Both the position numbers and the translations under genes were made by a program. The notes beneath the pieces were generated by a model, which was not told where the DNA came from, did no database searches, and worked only from the letters and a program-made list of their open reading frames with translations. Of a stretch of DNA of 64,000 nucleotides, positions 26,072-34,918 are shown piece by piece (the stretch's first letter is position 1; each line of letters begins with the position of its first letter). The stretch lies in assembly GCF_015353075.1 (NCBI RefSeq), contig NZ_CP064187.1:2914001-2978000 (forward strand), given 5' to 3'. Source of the stretch: Rhizobium sp. 007 (GTDB lineage Bacteria > Pseudomonadota > Alphaproteobacteria > Rhizobiales > Rhizobiaceae).

Positions 26072-26092
26072 TCATGAAAATCAATTTCATGA
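26072..26092. promoter_or_regulatory. Palindromic operator-like site before the second transporter set
   Basis: TCATGAAA and TTTCATGA form perfect 8-bp arms around a 5-nt spacer. The site lies 22 bp after the GNAT stop and 90 bp before the ATG of the dehydrogenase gene at 26182, where a second promoter would be expected. It differs from the ACTGG/CCAGT operator near the GntR gene, so another regulator may act here. Confidence 0.6.
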
Positions 26093-26181
26093 TTTCGGGA
26101 GAAGTCGCGTTAACAGTTGACGACTTGTAATTTTTGCCCCAACCTGAAGAAAATAAATTACGAAATGGGAACGACTTTAGC

Positions 26182-27339
26182 ATGAAAGTGGGAATCGTAG
26201 GGCTGGGATTCCGGCTCGGCTATCTTGGCTATGTTTTCAAGGCTATCGACAGCAGCTTCGAAATCGCAGGCTACGTCGATCCGGAGCCTGCCGGTCTTCC
26301 CGGCTTGACGGAAAAGGGTATTTCGGTCGGCAAGGCCTACGCGTCGCCTCAGGAGCTTCTTGCCGGCGAAAAGCTGGACCTCCTGATGATCGGCTCGCCC
26401 AACCACATGCATCTGGAACACATCCGGCTGGGCCTTGAGGCCGGCTTGAAAGTGTTTTGCGAAAAGCCGATCGTCACCACGATCGCCGAAAGCATCGAAC
26501 TCGCCAGGCTCATGGCAAAGTTCGGCCATGAACGGCTGATGGTCGGCCTGGTGCTGCGTTATTCGCCGCTCTACAAGGACCTTCGCGCCATCCAGGCAGC
26601 CGGCAAGCTCGGCCAGATCGTCTCGATCGAGGCATCCGAACATATCGAACCCTATCACGGCGCGTTCTTCATGCGCGACTGGAGACGTTACGAGCGGTAT
26701 TCCGGCAGTTTCATGCTGGAAAAATGCTGCCATGACCTCGACCTCTATAACGGTGTGGTTGGCGCCAGGGCGGAACGCGTCGCAAGTTTCGGCGGACGCA
26801 AGAGCTTCATTCCTGCAAATGATCCAGCGCGTGAAGGGATCAACGACCTCGAACTCTTTCACCGCAAGCCCAGCGGCTGGATGGGATCGGACAGGGTCTT
26901 CGACAGCGATGCCGACATCATCGACTATCAGGTCGCGATCGTCGAATATGCAAATGGCGTCGGCATGAATTTCCATACCAATCTCAACGTTCCGGATCAG
27001 TTCCGCCGCTTTGCCATCATGGGTTCGCGCGGGATGGCGGAAGGCGATTTCGTCCGCGGCTATCTCGACGTGCACGAGCAGCTGACCGGCAAGAAGATCG
27101 TTGAGACCAGGTATGCCGCAACCGAACTTTCCCAGCATTACGGCGCAGACGAACAGATGGCCGCCGACCTGCTCGACAGCGTCCGCACCGGCACCGAACT
27201 CCCCGTCTCGACACTGAATGCGCTCGAGGCAGGCATCCTTGCGTTAGCGATGGACGAAGCACGGATGAAGAGGACAGTCGTCGATCTGCGGCCCGTGTGG
27301 GATCGCTTCGACGAGGCGCTCCACGCCAGAGCGGCTTGA
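26182..27339 (+). CDS. Gfo/Idh/MocA-family oxidoreductase
   Basis: 385 aa from the ATG at 26182; the in-frame extension upstream is not expected to be used. The N-terminal Rossmann segment is MKVGIVGLGFRLGYLG, the family motif is VFCEKPIVTT, and a C-terminal alpha/beta domain with SGSFMLEKCCHDLDLYNGVV and a conserved H follows. Members oxidise or reduce sugars and inositols with NAD(P). Position between two sugar transporters and only 13 bp before permease 2A suggests it acts on the imported sugar. No kinase or aldolase accompanies it, so downstream catabolism must use other genes. Confidence 0.92.
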   Translation: MKVGIVGLGFRLGYLGYVFKAIDSSFEIAGYVDPEPAGLPGLTEKGISVGKAYASPQELLAGEKLDLLMIGSPNHMHLEHIRLGLEAGLKVFCEKPIVTTIAESIELARLMAKFGHERLMVGLVLRYSPLYKDLRAIQAAGKLGQIVSIEASEHIEPYHGAFFMRDWRRYERYSGSFMLEKCCHDLDLYNGVVGARAERVASFGGRKSFIPANDPAREGINDLELFHRKPSGWMGSDRVFDSDADIIDYQVAIVEYANGVGMNFHTNLNVPDQFRRFAIMGSRGMAEGDFVRGYLDVHEQLTGKKIVETRYAATELSQHYGADEQMAADLLDSVRTGTELPVSTLNALEAGILALAMDEARMKRTVVDLRPVWDRFDEALHARAA

Positions 27340-27352
27340 GGAGGATGGCAGG

Positions 27353-28237
27353 ATGAGTGTTCAAAAAAGCACCGTCATCTTCGCCTGGATCCTTCTCCTG
27401 CCAGCTGTCCTTTACGTCATGGCGATCGTCGCCTATCCGCTGGTCGATACGTTCATTCTTTCCTTCACCGACGCATCGCTCAGGAAGACGACGAACTGGG
27501 TCGGCTGGATCAATTACGAGAAGATCTTCAACGCCACATTTGCGGAAGTCATCCTCCGCACCTTCATATGGACGTTCTTTTCGGTATCGATCAAAATGAT
27601 CATCGGCACCTTCGGCGCGACCATGCTCAACGCTGCCGTGCCCGGCCGCTCGCTTTTCCGCCTGCTCACCATGCCGCCATGGATCGTGCCGATGGCGATC
27701 GGCATCTTTATGTGGGGGTGGATGTACAACGGACAATTCGGGATGATCTCCGGCCTTCTGCAGCGCTTCGGCCTGACCGACGGACCGGTGGCATTCCTGG
27801 CTTACGGAAGCACTGCCTTCTGGGCAACGATCATCACCGACGTCTGGATCGGCGTTCCGCTGGTCACCATCTATTTTCTGGCCGCGATCCAATCCATTCC
27901 GAAGGACCTCTACGAGGCGGCCTGGACAGATGGCGCCGGCCGATTTTATCGTTTCCGCCGCATCACGCTGCCGCTGATGGTCCCGGCGATCATTACGATG
28001 TCGATGCTGTCTTTGATCGCCACGTTCAATTCCTTCGATATCATCTGGATTCTGACCCAGGGCGGTCCGAGCGGTCAAACGACCACAATGATCATCGATA
28101 CCTATCAGACTGCCATCGGCTCCAAGAAATACGGTGAAGGCGCTGCACGTGCGGTGCTGATCTGCATCTTCCTGTCGCTCTTCTGCTTTGCCTATTTTCG
28201 TGTCACCCGCCGTCTCAACCCGGAGAAGCGCGCATGA
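27353..28237 (+). CDS. Sugar ABC transporter permease 2A (MalF type)
   Basis: 294 aa, about six membrane segments. The first is STVIFAWILLLPAVLYVMAI, and the EAA coupling loop reads YEAAWTDGAGRFYRFRRITL. FDIIWILTQGGPSGQTTTM near the C-terminus is a hallmark of CUT1 permeases. It follows the oxidoreductase gene closely and overlaps the next permease gene by 4 bp (ATGA). Confidence 0.95.
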   Translation: MSVQKSTVIFAWILLLPAVLYVMAIVAYPLVDTFILSFTDASLRKTTNWVGWINYEKIFNATFAEVILRTFIWTFFSVSIKMIIGTFGATMLNAAVPGRSLFRLLTMPPWIVPMAIGIFMWGWMYNGQFGMISGLLQRFGLTDGPVAFLAYGSTAFWATIITDVWIGVPLVTIYFLAAIQSIPKDLYEAAWTDGAGRFYRFRRITLPLMVPAIITMSMLSLIATFNSFDIIWILTQGGPSGQTTTMIIDTYQTAIGSKKYGEGAARAVLICIFLSLFCFAYFRVTRRLNPEKRA

Positions 28238-29091
28238 GCAGCCCCGCTATGATCGATCGCTACAGCTGGTGGGAACTCGTGCTGATCTATTGCGGCATCG
28301 CGCTGTTTCTGGCCTTCGTTCTTTCGCCCTTCGTCGAAGGCTTTCTGGTTTCGCTGAAACCGTTGAGCCAGCTCTTTTCCTCGCCTTATCGGTTCTGGCC
28401 GGAGAACGGCTCCTTCGAGGCCTACCGAACGATGTGGGTCAGCGTTCCAGGTTTCGGGCGCTATATTTTCAATTCGTTCTTCATATCGATCATCGTCACG
28501 ATAATCGTTCTGTGTCTCGTCATCCCGGCGTCCTACGCCTTTGCACGGTTCGAGTTCAGGGGCATGGGCATCCTTCTCGGCGCCTTCCTGACGGTCAACA
28601 TGTTCTCCGGCGCGGTACTCCTGATCCCTCTCTTCCGGCTGATGCGCAGCATGGGCGTCCTCAACACCTATCTCGCCATGATCGTGCCGGGCGTGGCCTT
28701 CCTCATTCCATCGGCGATCTGGCTTCTCAGGACCTATATGATCCGCATTCCCCAGGAATTGAATGAAGCCGCGTATATGGATGGCGCCAGCCATTTCTAC
28801 ACGCTTCGCCGCGTGATCCTGCCGATCGCCATGCCCGGGATCATCGTCGTGGCGATCACCACTTTCATCGGCGCCTATGCGCAGCAATTCATCTTCGCGC
28901 TGACCTTCAACTCGAAGACCGAATACATGCCTCTGCCGGTGGGACTCTTTGCTTATTTCGGTAAGCAGGAGGTCATCTGGAACGAACTGATGGCGGCCTC
29001 CTTCGTCGGCATCCTGCCGGCGATGGTCGTCATCTTCTTCCTGCAACGATATCTCGTCGGCGGGCTGACCGCCGGTGCGGTGAAACAATAA
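28234..29091 (+). CDS. Sugar ABC transporter permease 2B (MalG type)
   Basis: 285 aa. The EAA loop NEAAYMDGASHFYTLRRVIL and the C-terminal VIFFLQRYLVGGLTAGAVK are standard for MalG-type permeases. It starts on the ATGA overlap with permease 2A. With permease 2A, binding protein 2 and ATPase 2 it forms a complete second importer. The gene order dehydrogenase-permease-permease-binding protein-ATPase differs from the first set (binding protein-ATPase-permease-permease), so the sets were probably acquired separately rather than duplicated in place. Confidence 0.95.
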   Translation: MSSPAMIDRYSWWELVLIYCGIALFLAFVLSPFVEGFLVSLKPLSQLFSSPYRFWPENGSFEAYRTMWVSVPGFGRYIFNSFFISIIVTIIVLCLVIPASYAFARFEFRGMGILLGAFLTVNMFSGAVLLIPLFRLMRSMGVLNTYLAMIVPGVAFLIPSAIWLLRTYMIRIPQELNEAAYMDGASHFYTLRRVILPIAMPGIIVVAITTFIGAYAQQFIFALTFNSKTEYMPLPVGLFAYFGKQEVIWNELMAASFVGILPAMVVIFFLQRYLVGGLTAGAVKQ

Positions 29092-29138
29092 GACCAAGAA
29101 AACGAGTGAACAGCTAACACAAGAATGGGAGTCACAAC

Positions 29139-30371
29139 GTGAGTATTACCATCAGAACAGGCCTCATGGCGCTCGCCCTGCTCGGTTCGACGGCGTTGAC
29201 CGCTGTCACGGCCCAAGCCGCCGACCAGGAGATCAGCTGGATTTATTGCGGCGACAAGCTCGACGATATCCATGCGAAGTACATCAAGCAGTGGGAAGAA
29301 AAAAACACCGGCTGGAAGATCGCGCCGGAAGTCGTTGGCTGGGCCCAGTGCCAGGACAAGGCAACGACGCTTGCTGCGGCTGGCACGCCAGTCGCAATGG
29401 CCTATGTCGGTTCGCGTACCCTCAAGGAATTTGCCCAAAACGACCTGATCGTCGAGGTCCCGATGACGGATGAGGAAAAGAAGGCCTACTATCCGCACAT
29501 CGTCGACACCGTCACCTTCGACGGCACGCAATGGGGCGTTCCGATCGCTTTCTCGACAAAGGCGCTTTACTGGAACAAGGATCTCTTCAAGCAGGCTGGC
29601 CTTGATCCCGAGAAGCCGCCGAAGACCTGGGACGAGGAAATCGAATATGCCAAGATCATCAAGGAGAAAACCGGAATCCCCGGCTTCGGCCTTTCGGCCA
29701 AGACCTTCGACAACACAATGCATCAGTTCATGCACTGGGTTTACACCAACAACGGCACGGTGACGGACGCGGAAGGTAAAATTACCCTCGATAGCCCCGA
29801 AGTGCTGAAAGCGCTGGAGGCCTATAAGAGCATTGTGCCCTATTCCGAAGAAGGCCCGACGGCCTACGAGCAGAACGAAGTCCGCGCCATCTTCCTCGAC
29901 GGCAAGGTCGCGATGATCCAGGCAGGCTCCGGTGCTGCCTACCGCCTGAAGGATACCAAGATCGACTGGGGCATCACGACCCTGCCGCTTGGCCCGCAGG
30001 CCAAGGGACCGGGCACTCTGCTCATCACCGACAGTCTTGCGATCTTCAAGGGTTCGGGCGTCGAAGATAAGGCAATCGAATTCGCCAAGTTCATCACCTC
30101 TCCCGGTCCCCAGGAGGAATATGAGCTCAACGGCGAATCCGGTCTGACGCCACTTCGTCCGTCGCCGAATATCGACAAGCTGGTGACTGAAAAGCCTTAC
30201 TGGAAGCCGTTGATCGACGGCATCAGCTACGGTGGTCCGGAACCCCTGTTCACCGACTATAAGGGCTTCCAGAACTCGATGATTGCGATGGTGCAATCCG
30301 TCGTGACCGGTCAGGCTCAGCCGGCCGACGCACTCAAGAAGGCTGCTGGCGAAATCGAGGCGTTCAAGTAG
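29139..30371 (+). CDS. Sugar ABC transporter substrate-binding protein 2
   Basis: 410 aa, GTG start with GGGAG 7 nt upstream. The signal peptide is TGLMALALLGSTALTAVTAQA. It is a family 1 solute-binding protein: MAYVGSRTLKEFAQNDLIVE, WGVPIAFSTKALYWNKDLFK, PPKTWDEEIEYAKII and PSPNIDKLVTEKPYWKPLID. It is clearly different from binding protein 1, so it probably binds a different carbohydrate. A 10-bp perfect hairpin follows the stop before the ATPase gene. Confidence 0.93.
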   Translation: MSITIRTGLMALALLGSTALTAVTAQAADQEISWIYCGDKLDDIHAKYIKQWEEKNTGWKIAPEVVGWAQCQDKATTLAAAGTPVAMAYVGSRTLKEFAQNDLIVEVPMTDEEKKAYYPHIVDTVTFDGTQWGVPIAFSTKALYWNKDLFKQAGLDPEKPPKTWDEEIEYAKIIKEKTGIPGFGLSAKTFDNTMHQFMHWVYTNNGTVTDAEGKITLDSPEVLKALEAYKSIVPYSEEGPTAYEQNEVRAIFLDGKVAMIQAGSGAAYRLKDTKIDWGITTLPLGPQAKGPGTLLITDSLAIFKGSGVEDKAIEFAKFITSPGPQEEYELNGESGLTPLRPSPNIDKLVTEKPYWKPLIDGISYGGPEPLFTDYKGFQNSMIAMVQSVVTGQAQPADALKKAAGEIEAFK

Positions 30372-30380
30372 CCTTCATGG

Positions 30381-30409
30381 GGATCGCGGGGAGCAACAAC
30401 CCGCGATCC
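30381..30409 (+). promoter_or_regulatory. Intercistronic hairpin after binding-protein gene 2
   Basis: GGATCGCGGG pairs perfectly with CCCGCGATCC across a 9-nt loop. No clear T-run follows. It sits exactly like the hairpin after binding-protein gene 1, between the binding protein and the ATPase. It probably raises the binding-protein mRNA level relative to the ATPase, by stabilisation or partial termination. Confidence 0.8.
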
Positions 30410-30459
30410 TTCCTGATTGTGCAGACAATTGCTGCTACAGCGGCGACCGGAGACAGGTT

Positions 30460-31593
30460 TTGGGACAGCTTTTTCTCAATAAGGTGCAGAAATTCTACGG
30501 CGACTACGAAGTTCTGAAGGGCGTGCAGCTCGATGTGAAGAACGGCGAATTCGTTGTCTTCGTCGGTCCCTCAGGCTGCGGCAAATCCACCCTCCTGCGC
30601 ATGATCGCCGGTCTCGATGCGACAACTGCCGGCGACATCGTCATCGACGGTATCCGGGTCAACGACCTGCCGCCGGTCAAACGCGGCATTGCCATGGTGT
30701 TCCAGTCCTACGCGCTTTATCCGCATATGACTGTTTTCGAGAACATCGCCTTTCCGCTTCGCGTCGAGAAGATGGAGGAGTCAAAGCTTAAGGCAAAGGT
30801 CGAGAATGCGGCGCGTATTCTCCATCTCGATCAGCGCTTGCAGCAGAAGCCCGGCATGCTCTCCGGCGGCCAGCGCCAGCGTGTCGCAATCGGCCGCGCC
30901 ATCGTTCGCGAGCCGAAGATATTCCTCTTCGACGAACCGCTGTCGAACCTCGATGCGGCCCTGCGCGCCGATATGCGCATCGAGCTTGCAAAACTGCATC
31001 GCCAGTTGAAGGCCACAATGATTTATGTGACGCACGACCAGGTGGAAGCCATGACCATGGCCGACCGCATCGTCGTGCTGGATGCCGGCGATATCTCGCA
31101 GACCGGTGCGCCTCTGGAACTCTATCACAAGCCGGCCAATCTCTTTGTTGCCGGTTTCATCGGAAATCCGAAAATGAACTTCCTGCCGGTTACCTGCAAA
31201 GGCCTCAGCGATGCCGGCGTGGAGGTGGACCATAGCGGGCAGACCGCCACCTTGCCGGTTGCTCCGCGCGATGGCATGATCGGCAAGACGCTTACGCTCG
31301 GCATTCGGCCGGAGCATGTGCAGCTTGGATCCGGCGACATCTCGCTGACCGTTACGCCGACCGTTATCGAGCGGCTTGGCGCCCATACGGTCGCCTATGC
31401 CGCGCTTAATGGCGAGGGCGAGAACTTCTGCGCGATGCTTCCCGGCAGTGTCGGGATTCGCGCCGATACGCCTGTCGTCACGGGGATCAACGCCACCGAT
31501 TGCCACCTCTTCGACGAGGCCGGCATTGCCTTCGAGCGCCGCGTGGAACTCACGGAAATCGACATGACCGTGCTTGATCCGACAGCGGCCTAG
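30460..31593 (+). CDS. Sugar ABC transporter ATP-binding protein 2 (MalK/UgpC type)
   Basis: 377 aa with a TTG start (TTG GGA CAG CTT), preceded by GGAGA at a normal distance. Walker A GPSGCGKST, signature LSGGQRQRVAIGRAIV, Walker B IFLFDEPLSNLD and the switch THDQ are intact, and the C-terminal regulatory domain has LGIRPEHVQLG. It is the ATPase of the second transporter and the last gene of the sugar block. It resembles ATPase 1 but is not a close copy. The rare start codon may lower its translation. Confidence 0.94.
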   Translation: MGQLFLNKVQKFYGDYEVLKGVQLDVKNGEFVVFVGPSGCGKSTLLRMIAGLDATTAGDIVIDGIRVNDLPPVKRGIAMVFQSYALYPHMTVFENIAFPLRVEKMEESKLKAKVENAARILHLDQRLQQKPGMLSGGQRQRVAIGRAIVREPKIFLFDEPLSNLDAALRADMRIELAKLHRQLKATMIYVTHDQVEAMTMADRIVVLDAGDISQTGAPLELYHKPANLFVAGFIGNPKMNFLPVTCKGLSDAGVEVDHSGQTATLPVAPRDGMIGKTLTLGIRPEHVQLGSGDISLTVTPTVIERLGAHTVAYAALNGEGENFCAMLPGSVGIRADTPVVTGINATDCHLFDEAGIAFERRVELTEIDMTVLDPTAA

Positions 31594-32067
31594 TGACCGC
31601 ATATATGGGCGAATCGACTATCTCGGAATGTGGCGACCATCGGATGCGCTTCGACTGACCCATGAGGCTGTCGCCGACTGCGCGGTTCGGGCAATTTGAC
31701 GGGCGCCTGCTCCGCCTGGGCTTTGCCTGACGACATTTTTCCCCGCGGGTTGGCTTTTTGTTTTTTGGATATTGCGGGCCAAACGCAAATGGCGCCTGTT
31801 TAGCGGTCTGAGTTTCCTCGGAGCCTTTGATATTGCTCGTAAGCGTTGGTTGCGGGGGCCTGATTTTACCGAGCCTTTTATGGTGCACAGCGCGGGGTGC
31901 GATCTAGCCAGGTCGCGACTTGCCGCTTGGCTGTTAACCGGATCGCAACCGTGGGCAATCCGAAAGCCAGCCGTAACATACCCTATGCTACTCTGGTGCA
32001 GGCGTATTTTACTGCCTTAGCGCCTTCAATCGCCCTATCATCTCCTCAAACTTTGGAGGACATGGCG
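31594..32067. other. Intergenic region, no recognised gene
   Basis: About 470 bp after the sugar-transport block. Short ORFs on both strands show no family resemblance. GGAGGA at 32055-32060 is the ribosome-binding site for the ATG at 32068. I saw no convincing terminator. Confidence 0.4.
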
Positions 32068-32375
32068 ATGACTGCAAGTGAGACGACCCCTCAGTCGATG
32101 GCCAGCGCGGAGGAGCTGCGCAAACAGGCCCTTGAACTTCAGCTTCTGGAGATGGAGCGCGAAGACAAGATAAAGGCCCGCAAGGCGGAAAAACATACAA
32201 CAACCTGCCCGGTTGGCAAAATACCCTGCAAGGCAAGGCAAAGGAGCTTTACGATCTCTTTCAAGAAAGAGCAAAGCCCCAGGGCTACGGCCACAAAGCC
32301 GCGATCATCAATTTCCCGGGAGGGATCCCCGGCGACGTCGGCTTCTTCCTGACCTGGGAGCCGCCCGTCACATAA
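32068..32375 (+). pseudogene. Small conserved hypothetical gene, frameshifted
   Basis: GGAGGA is placed 7 nt before the ATG at 32068, better than for the ATG at 32062. The first half reads TASETTPQSMASAEELRKQA and LQLLEMEREDKIKARKAEKH in frame 1. The second half, in another frame, reads LPGWQNTLQGKAKELYDLFQ, then RAKPQGYGHKAAIINFPGG and VGFFLTWEPPVT, ending at the TAA 32373-32375. The halves join if one base is restored near 32195. The restored product of about 102 aa has a charged helix and a compact C-terminal domain. No function is known to me. Confidence 0.6.
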
Positions 32376-32527
32376 CCCGAGCAGGCGGCTGCTCCGTCCT
32401 CGATTGACGCTCACAGAGCGGGAGGATGGTCGTTACAGGCGCCCAGCAATACTCCAATCGCGCGATGGCCGCACGTCGCTGTGCGGCCGCGAGCGCTTCT
32501 GCCCCCGCACAAACGTACCTCGCAGAA

Positions 32528-33463
32528 CTAGTCGCGGACGATCGTCCAGTTGGAACCAGGATTGAAGTCTTTGATCGCCGCGGCCCGCTCTTCCGTCTTC
32601 GGCCCAAGGTCGAGCTGGTAGATGTCGCTCAATCCATTGATGATAAATGTCTGCACGCCGGTCACCCGATATTTGACTGGCCAGGCGAGCAACGCAAAGC
32701 CCGCAGTCATGTGACCGTTGACGATATAGCTTTGTTTGCCGCCGAGCACGTTATCTCCCTGTCCCGTCAGGATGCGATAGCGATATCCAAAGTAACCTTC
32801 GCCGCGCTTGGCTTTATCGAAGGCGGCGCTTTCGACCAGAGCGCTTGCCGGACTTTCTTCACCATAGTCGCTCGGATCCCAGTACAGACCGTCCACCTTA
32901 CCGGGACCGCTGATCAGACGCTGGGCATATTCGTAAATGCCATCCCCGTCGCGATCCTCAGACGCATATTCACGCTGGGCCGTGACATAGTCGTGCATGG
33001 TCTCGATCGTTGCGAGTTCATTCGCGCCGATGCGACGGTTGACGATTTCCTGTAGTCCGACCTCAGTATCGAATGCCCACTTGCCGTCCTTGTCCTGCGA
33101 CAGAGGGAAGGGCAACGGCCACAAAACGTCTCCCACTTGAACGATCTGGCGATCTCCGAGAGCCTGAAGACGCAATTGCCGCGCAGCACCCTCGCGGATG
33201 AGACCATAGCTTATCATGGCCTCGTTGCTGGATCGCAGCTTGGCAGCGTCCAGGCCAAGGAGATTTGCCAAACCGTCGAGATCGTTAGCGCTTAGTACGG
33301 TCTTGAACCGCTCAAGAGCCGCCGATGGATCGTCGAACGATGGCGGGGTTCCAGTCGCGAACTCCGAAAGGTCCGTCTGCATCTGGGCCGTGGCCGGGGC
33401 TGCGAAAGCAAGGGAGAGAGCCGTTCCAAGCAGCAGCGGGATCAATCTCAGCTGTAGTCTCAT
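32528..33463 (-). CDS. DUF2950 family secreted protein
   Basis: 311 aa with a signal peptide ending in PATAQ. Family features include ALERFKTVLSANDLDGLANL, GDVLWPLPFPLSQDKDGKWA, NRRIGANELATIETMHDYV and QREYASEDRDGDGIYEYAQR, plus the C-terminal half with YFGYRYRILTGQGDN. It is full length for DUF2950. The gene lies 33 bp downstream of the DUF3300 gene on the same strand; the pair is commonly found together in proteobacteria. Biochemical role unknown; location is probably the periplasm or outer envelope. The DRDGDG segment could bind calcium (speculative). Confidence 0.9.
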   Translation of the reverse strand: MRLQLRLIPLLLGTALSLAFAAPATAQMQTDLSEFATGTPPSFDDPSAALERFKTVLSANDLDGLANLLGLDAAKLRSSNEAMISYGLIREGAARQLRLQALGDRQIVQVGDVLWPLPFPLSQDKDGKWAFDTEVGLQEIVNRRIGANELATIETMHDYVTAQREYASEDRDGDGIYEYAQRLISGPGKVDGLYWDPSDYGEESPASALVESAAFDKAKRGEGYFGYRYRILTGQGDNVLGGKQSYIVNGHMTAGFALLAWPVKYRVTGVQTFIINGLSDIYQLDLGPKTEERAAAIKDFNPGSNWTIVRD

Positions 33464-33496
33464 GGTTTGTCTCCGGTGATCTGAAATGCAGCCAAG

Positions 33497-34918
33497 CTAC
33501 CGTCTACCGCCGCGACCGCCACCGCCGCGACCGCCGCCGCGGCCGCCGCCGCCGTGCATCCTCGGGGGCGGACGATTTTGGACAACGCGAGGCGCACCGC
33601 GATGCCCCCCTCCCATGCTCTGTCCTCCTCTCCTGGAAGCAACCGCTTCGCGGCGGCCGGACTGCACGTTGCCGAGGGCGCTTTGCTGACGTGAACGATT
33701 GTCAGGCCGTGCTGCCATCTTCGGTGCGCTTGGCTTCTTCTTTGCTTTCGCAGTCGGCTTTGATGGACGGCTCGCCGCAGCACCCGCCCGATTGGTCGCA
33801 TTGCCTGGACGGGCTTCCGCCCGGGAGGCGCCCGGTCGATTGGCGGCGACATTGCCCGGTTGCGATCTCGGATTTGCCTTCAAGCCTTCGACCGTGCCCT
33901 TGCGGATGTCGTCAGCCCGAGCGCCGATGTTTCTGGTGCCCAGCCCGATGTTACTTTGCCTGTTGTTGACCTTGTTCTTCAGCTGGTTGCGGCTGTCCGA
34001 CTGCAGGCTGGACTTGATCGCCGAACGATCAAGGTTGGCGATCTGATCCTTTCCGATGCTTAGCTTGCTCCGGTCCACCTTGGTCCAGTCGATGTCGTTC
34101 CACTTGACCTTGCCGTTGAAGTCTCGATCGTTGAAGCATTTGTTGCAGTCGATGTCGATGTCGCCATCCCAATCGCCACCCCAGACACCCCAGTCGTCCC
34201 AGTTGACGATGGCCCCCCATGCGATCCCGGTGATCGCACCGGCGAAGAATGCGGCGCCCGGGTAGTAGTAGCTATCGTAGGAATCGGGATAGTAGGAGAT
34301 CGGCTCGACTGCATAGCCTGGTTCATAGAACATTTCGGGTGGATATTGCGGGATGTAGACCTTCTCCGGATTGGTCGGCCGGATGACGATGTTTTCGTTC
34401 TCCGTCACCACAGTGATCTTGTCGTCGGTCTTAATAACGTTCTTCGACACCGCCTCGTCGCGAAGCTGCTGAATGGCGATCAGCACGTCCTTTTGCTGAT
34501 TGGTAAGGGCTTCCGCCAGCGACTGCGTCCAATCGAGGTCGTCGCTCATCATCTTGACAACGTCCGGGTAGTTCAGCAACGAGATGACGCTTCCGTCCCA
34601 ATCGTCCTTTGGCTTGAGATTGGCGTTCTTTTCTTTGGCCTCCAGGAAGCGAGCTGCCTCGACGATCTGTAGCGGAAACAGCGACGCCGCGGAGATCGCG
34701 CCGACAAGTTCATCCGGATAAAGCGCGATGCGAGCCACAAGGACCTCAAGCTCGTCCTCCGAAAGCAGGCCGGTTTCGGTCTCGGCCGCGGCAATCTGCG
34801 CGGACGCTGGTCTGGGCGTAGGTGTTGGTGTCTGGGAGTAGGCCAGCGGGCACGGTTGCAACGAAGTGAGTGCGAGGGCCGACAGTCCGCCGAGCAGCCT
34901 GCGGGAAATTGCTTTCAT
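33497..34918 (-). CDS. DUF3300 family secreted protein with Gly/Arg-rich tail
   Basis: 473 aa. The signal peptide is SRRLLGGLSALALTSLQPCP. The DUF3300 domain (about 50-290) shows EDELEVLVARIALYPDELVG, PLQIVEAARFLE, WDGSVISLLNYPDVVKMMSD and YIPQYPPEMFYEPGY. A central acidic stretch DGDIDIDCNKCFNDRDFNGK is followed by a long low-complexity basic tail rich in Arg, Ala, Pro and finally Gly-Gly-Arg repeats. The gene starts on an ATGA overlap with the upstream regulator-like ORF, and DUF2950 follows. The function is unknown; the tail suggests binding to an anionic surface polymer or nucleic acid. Confidence 0.9.
   Translation of the reverse strand: MKAISRRLLGGLSALALTSLQPCPLAYSQTPTPTPRPASAQIAAAETETGLLSEDELEVLVARIALYPDELVGAISAASLFPLQIVEAARFLEAKEKNANLKPKDDWDGSVISLLNYPDVVKMMSDDLDWTQSLAEALTNQQKDVLIAIQQLRDEAVSKNVIKTDDKITVVTENENIVIRPTNPEKVYIPQYPPEMFYEPGYAVEPISYYPDSYDSYYYPGAAFFAGAITGIAWGAIVNWDDWGVWGGDWDGDIDIDCNKCFNDRDFNGKVKWNDIDWTKVDRSKLSIGKDQIANLDRSAIKSSLQSDSRNQLKNKVNNRQSNIGLGTRNIGARADDIRKGTVEGLKANPRSQPGNVAANRPGASRAEARPGNATNRAGAAASRPSKPTAKAKKKPSAPKMAARPDNRSRQQSALGNVQSGRREAVASRRGGQSMGGGHRGAPRVVQNRPPPRMHGGGGRGGGRGGGGRGGRR

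Noticed and set aside
33486..33560. Possible simple-sequence repeat (CCGCC/GCC-rich)
   Set aside because: It encodes the Gly-Gly-Arg-rich tail of the DUF3300 protein on the minus strand, which explains the repetition.
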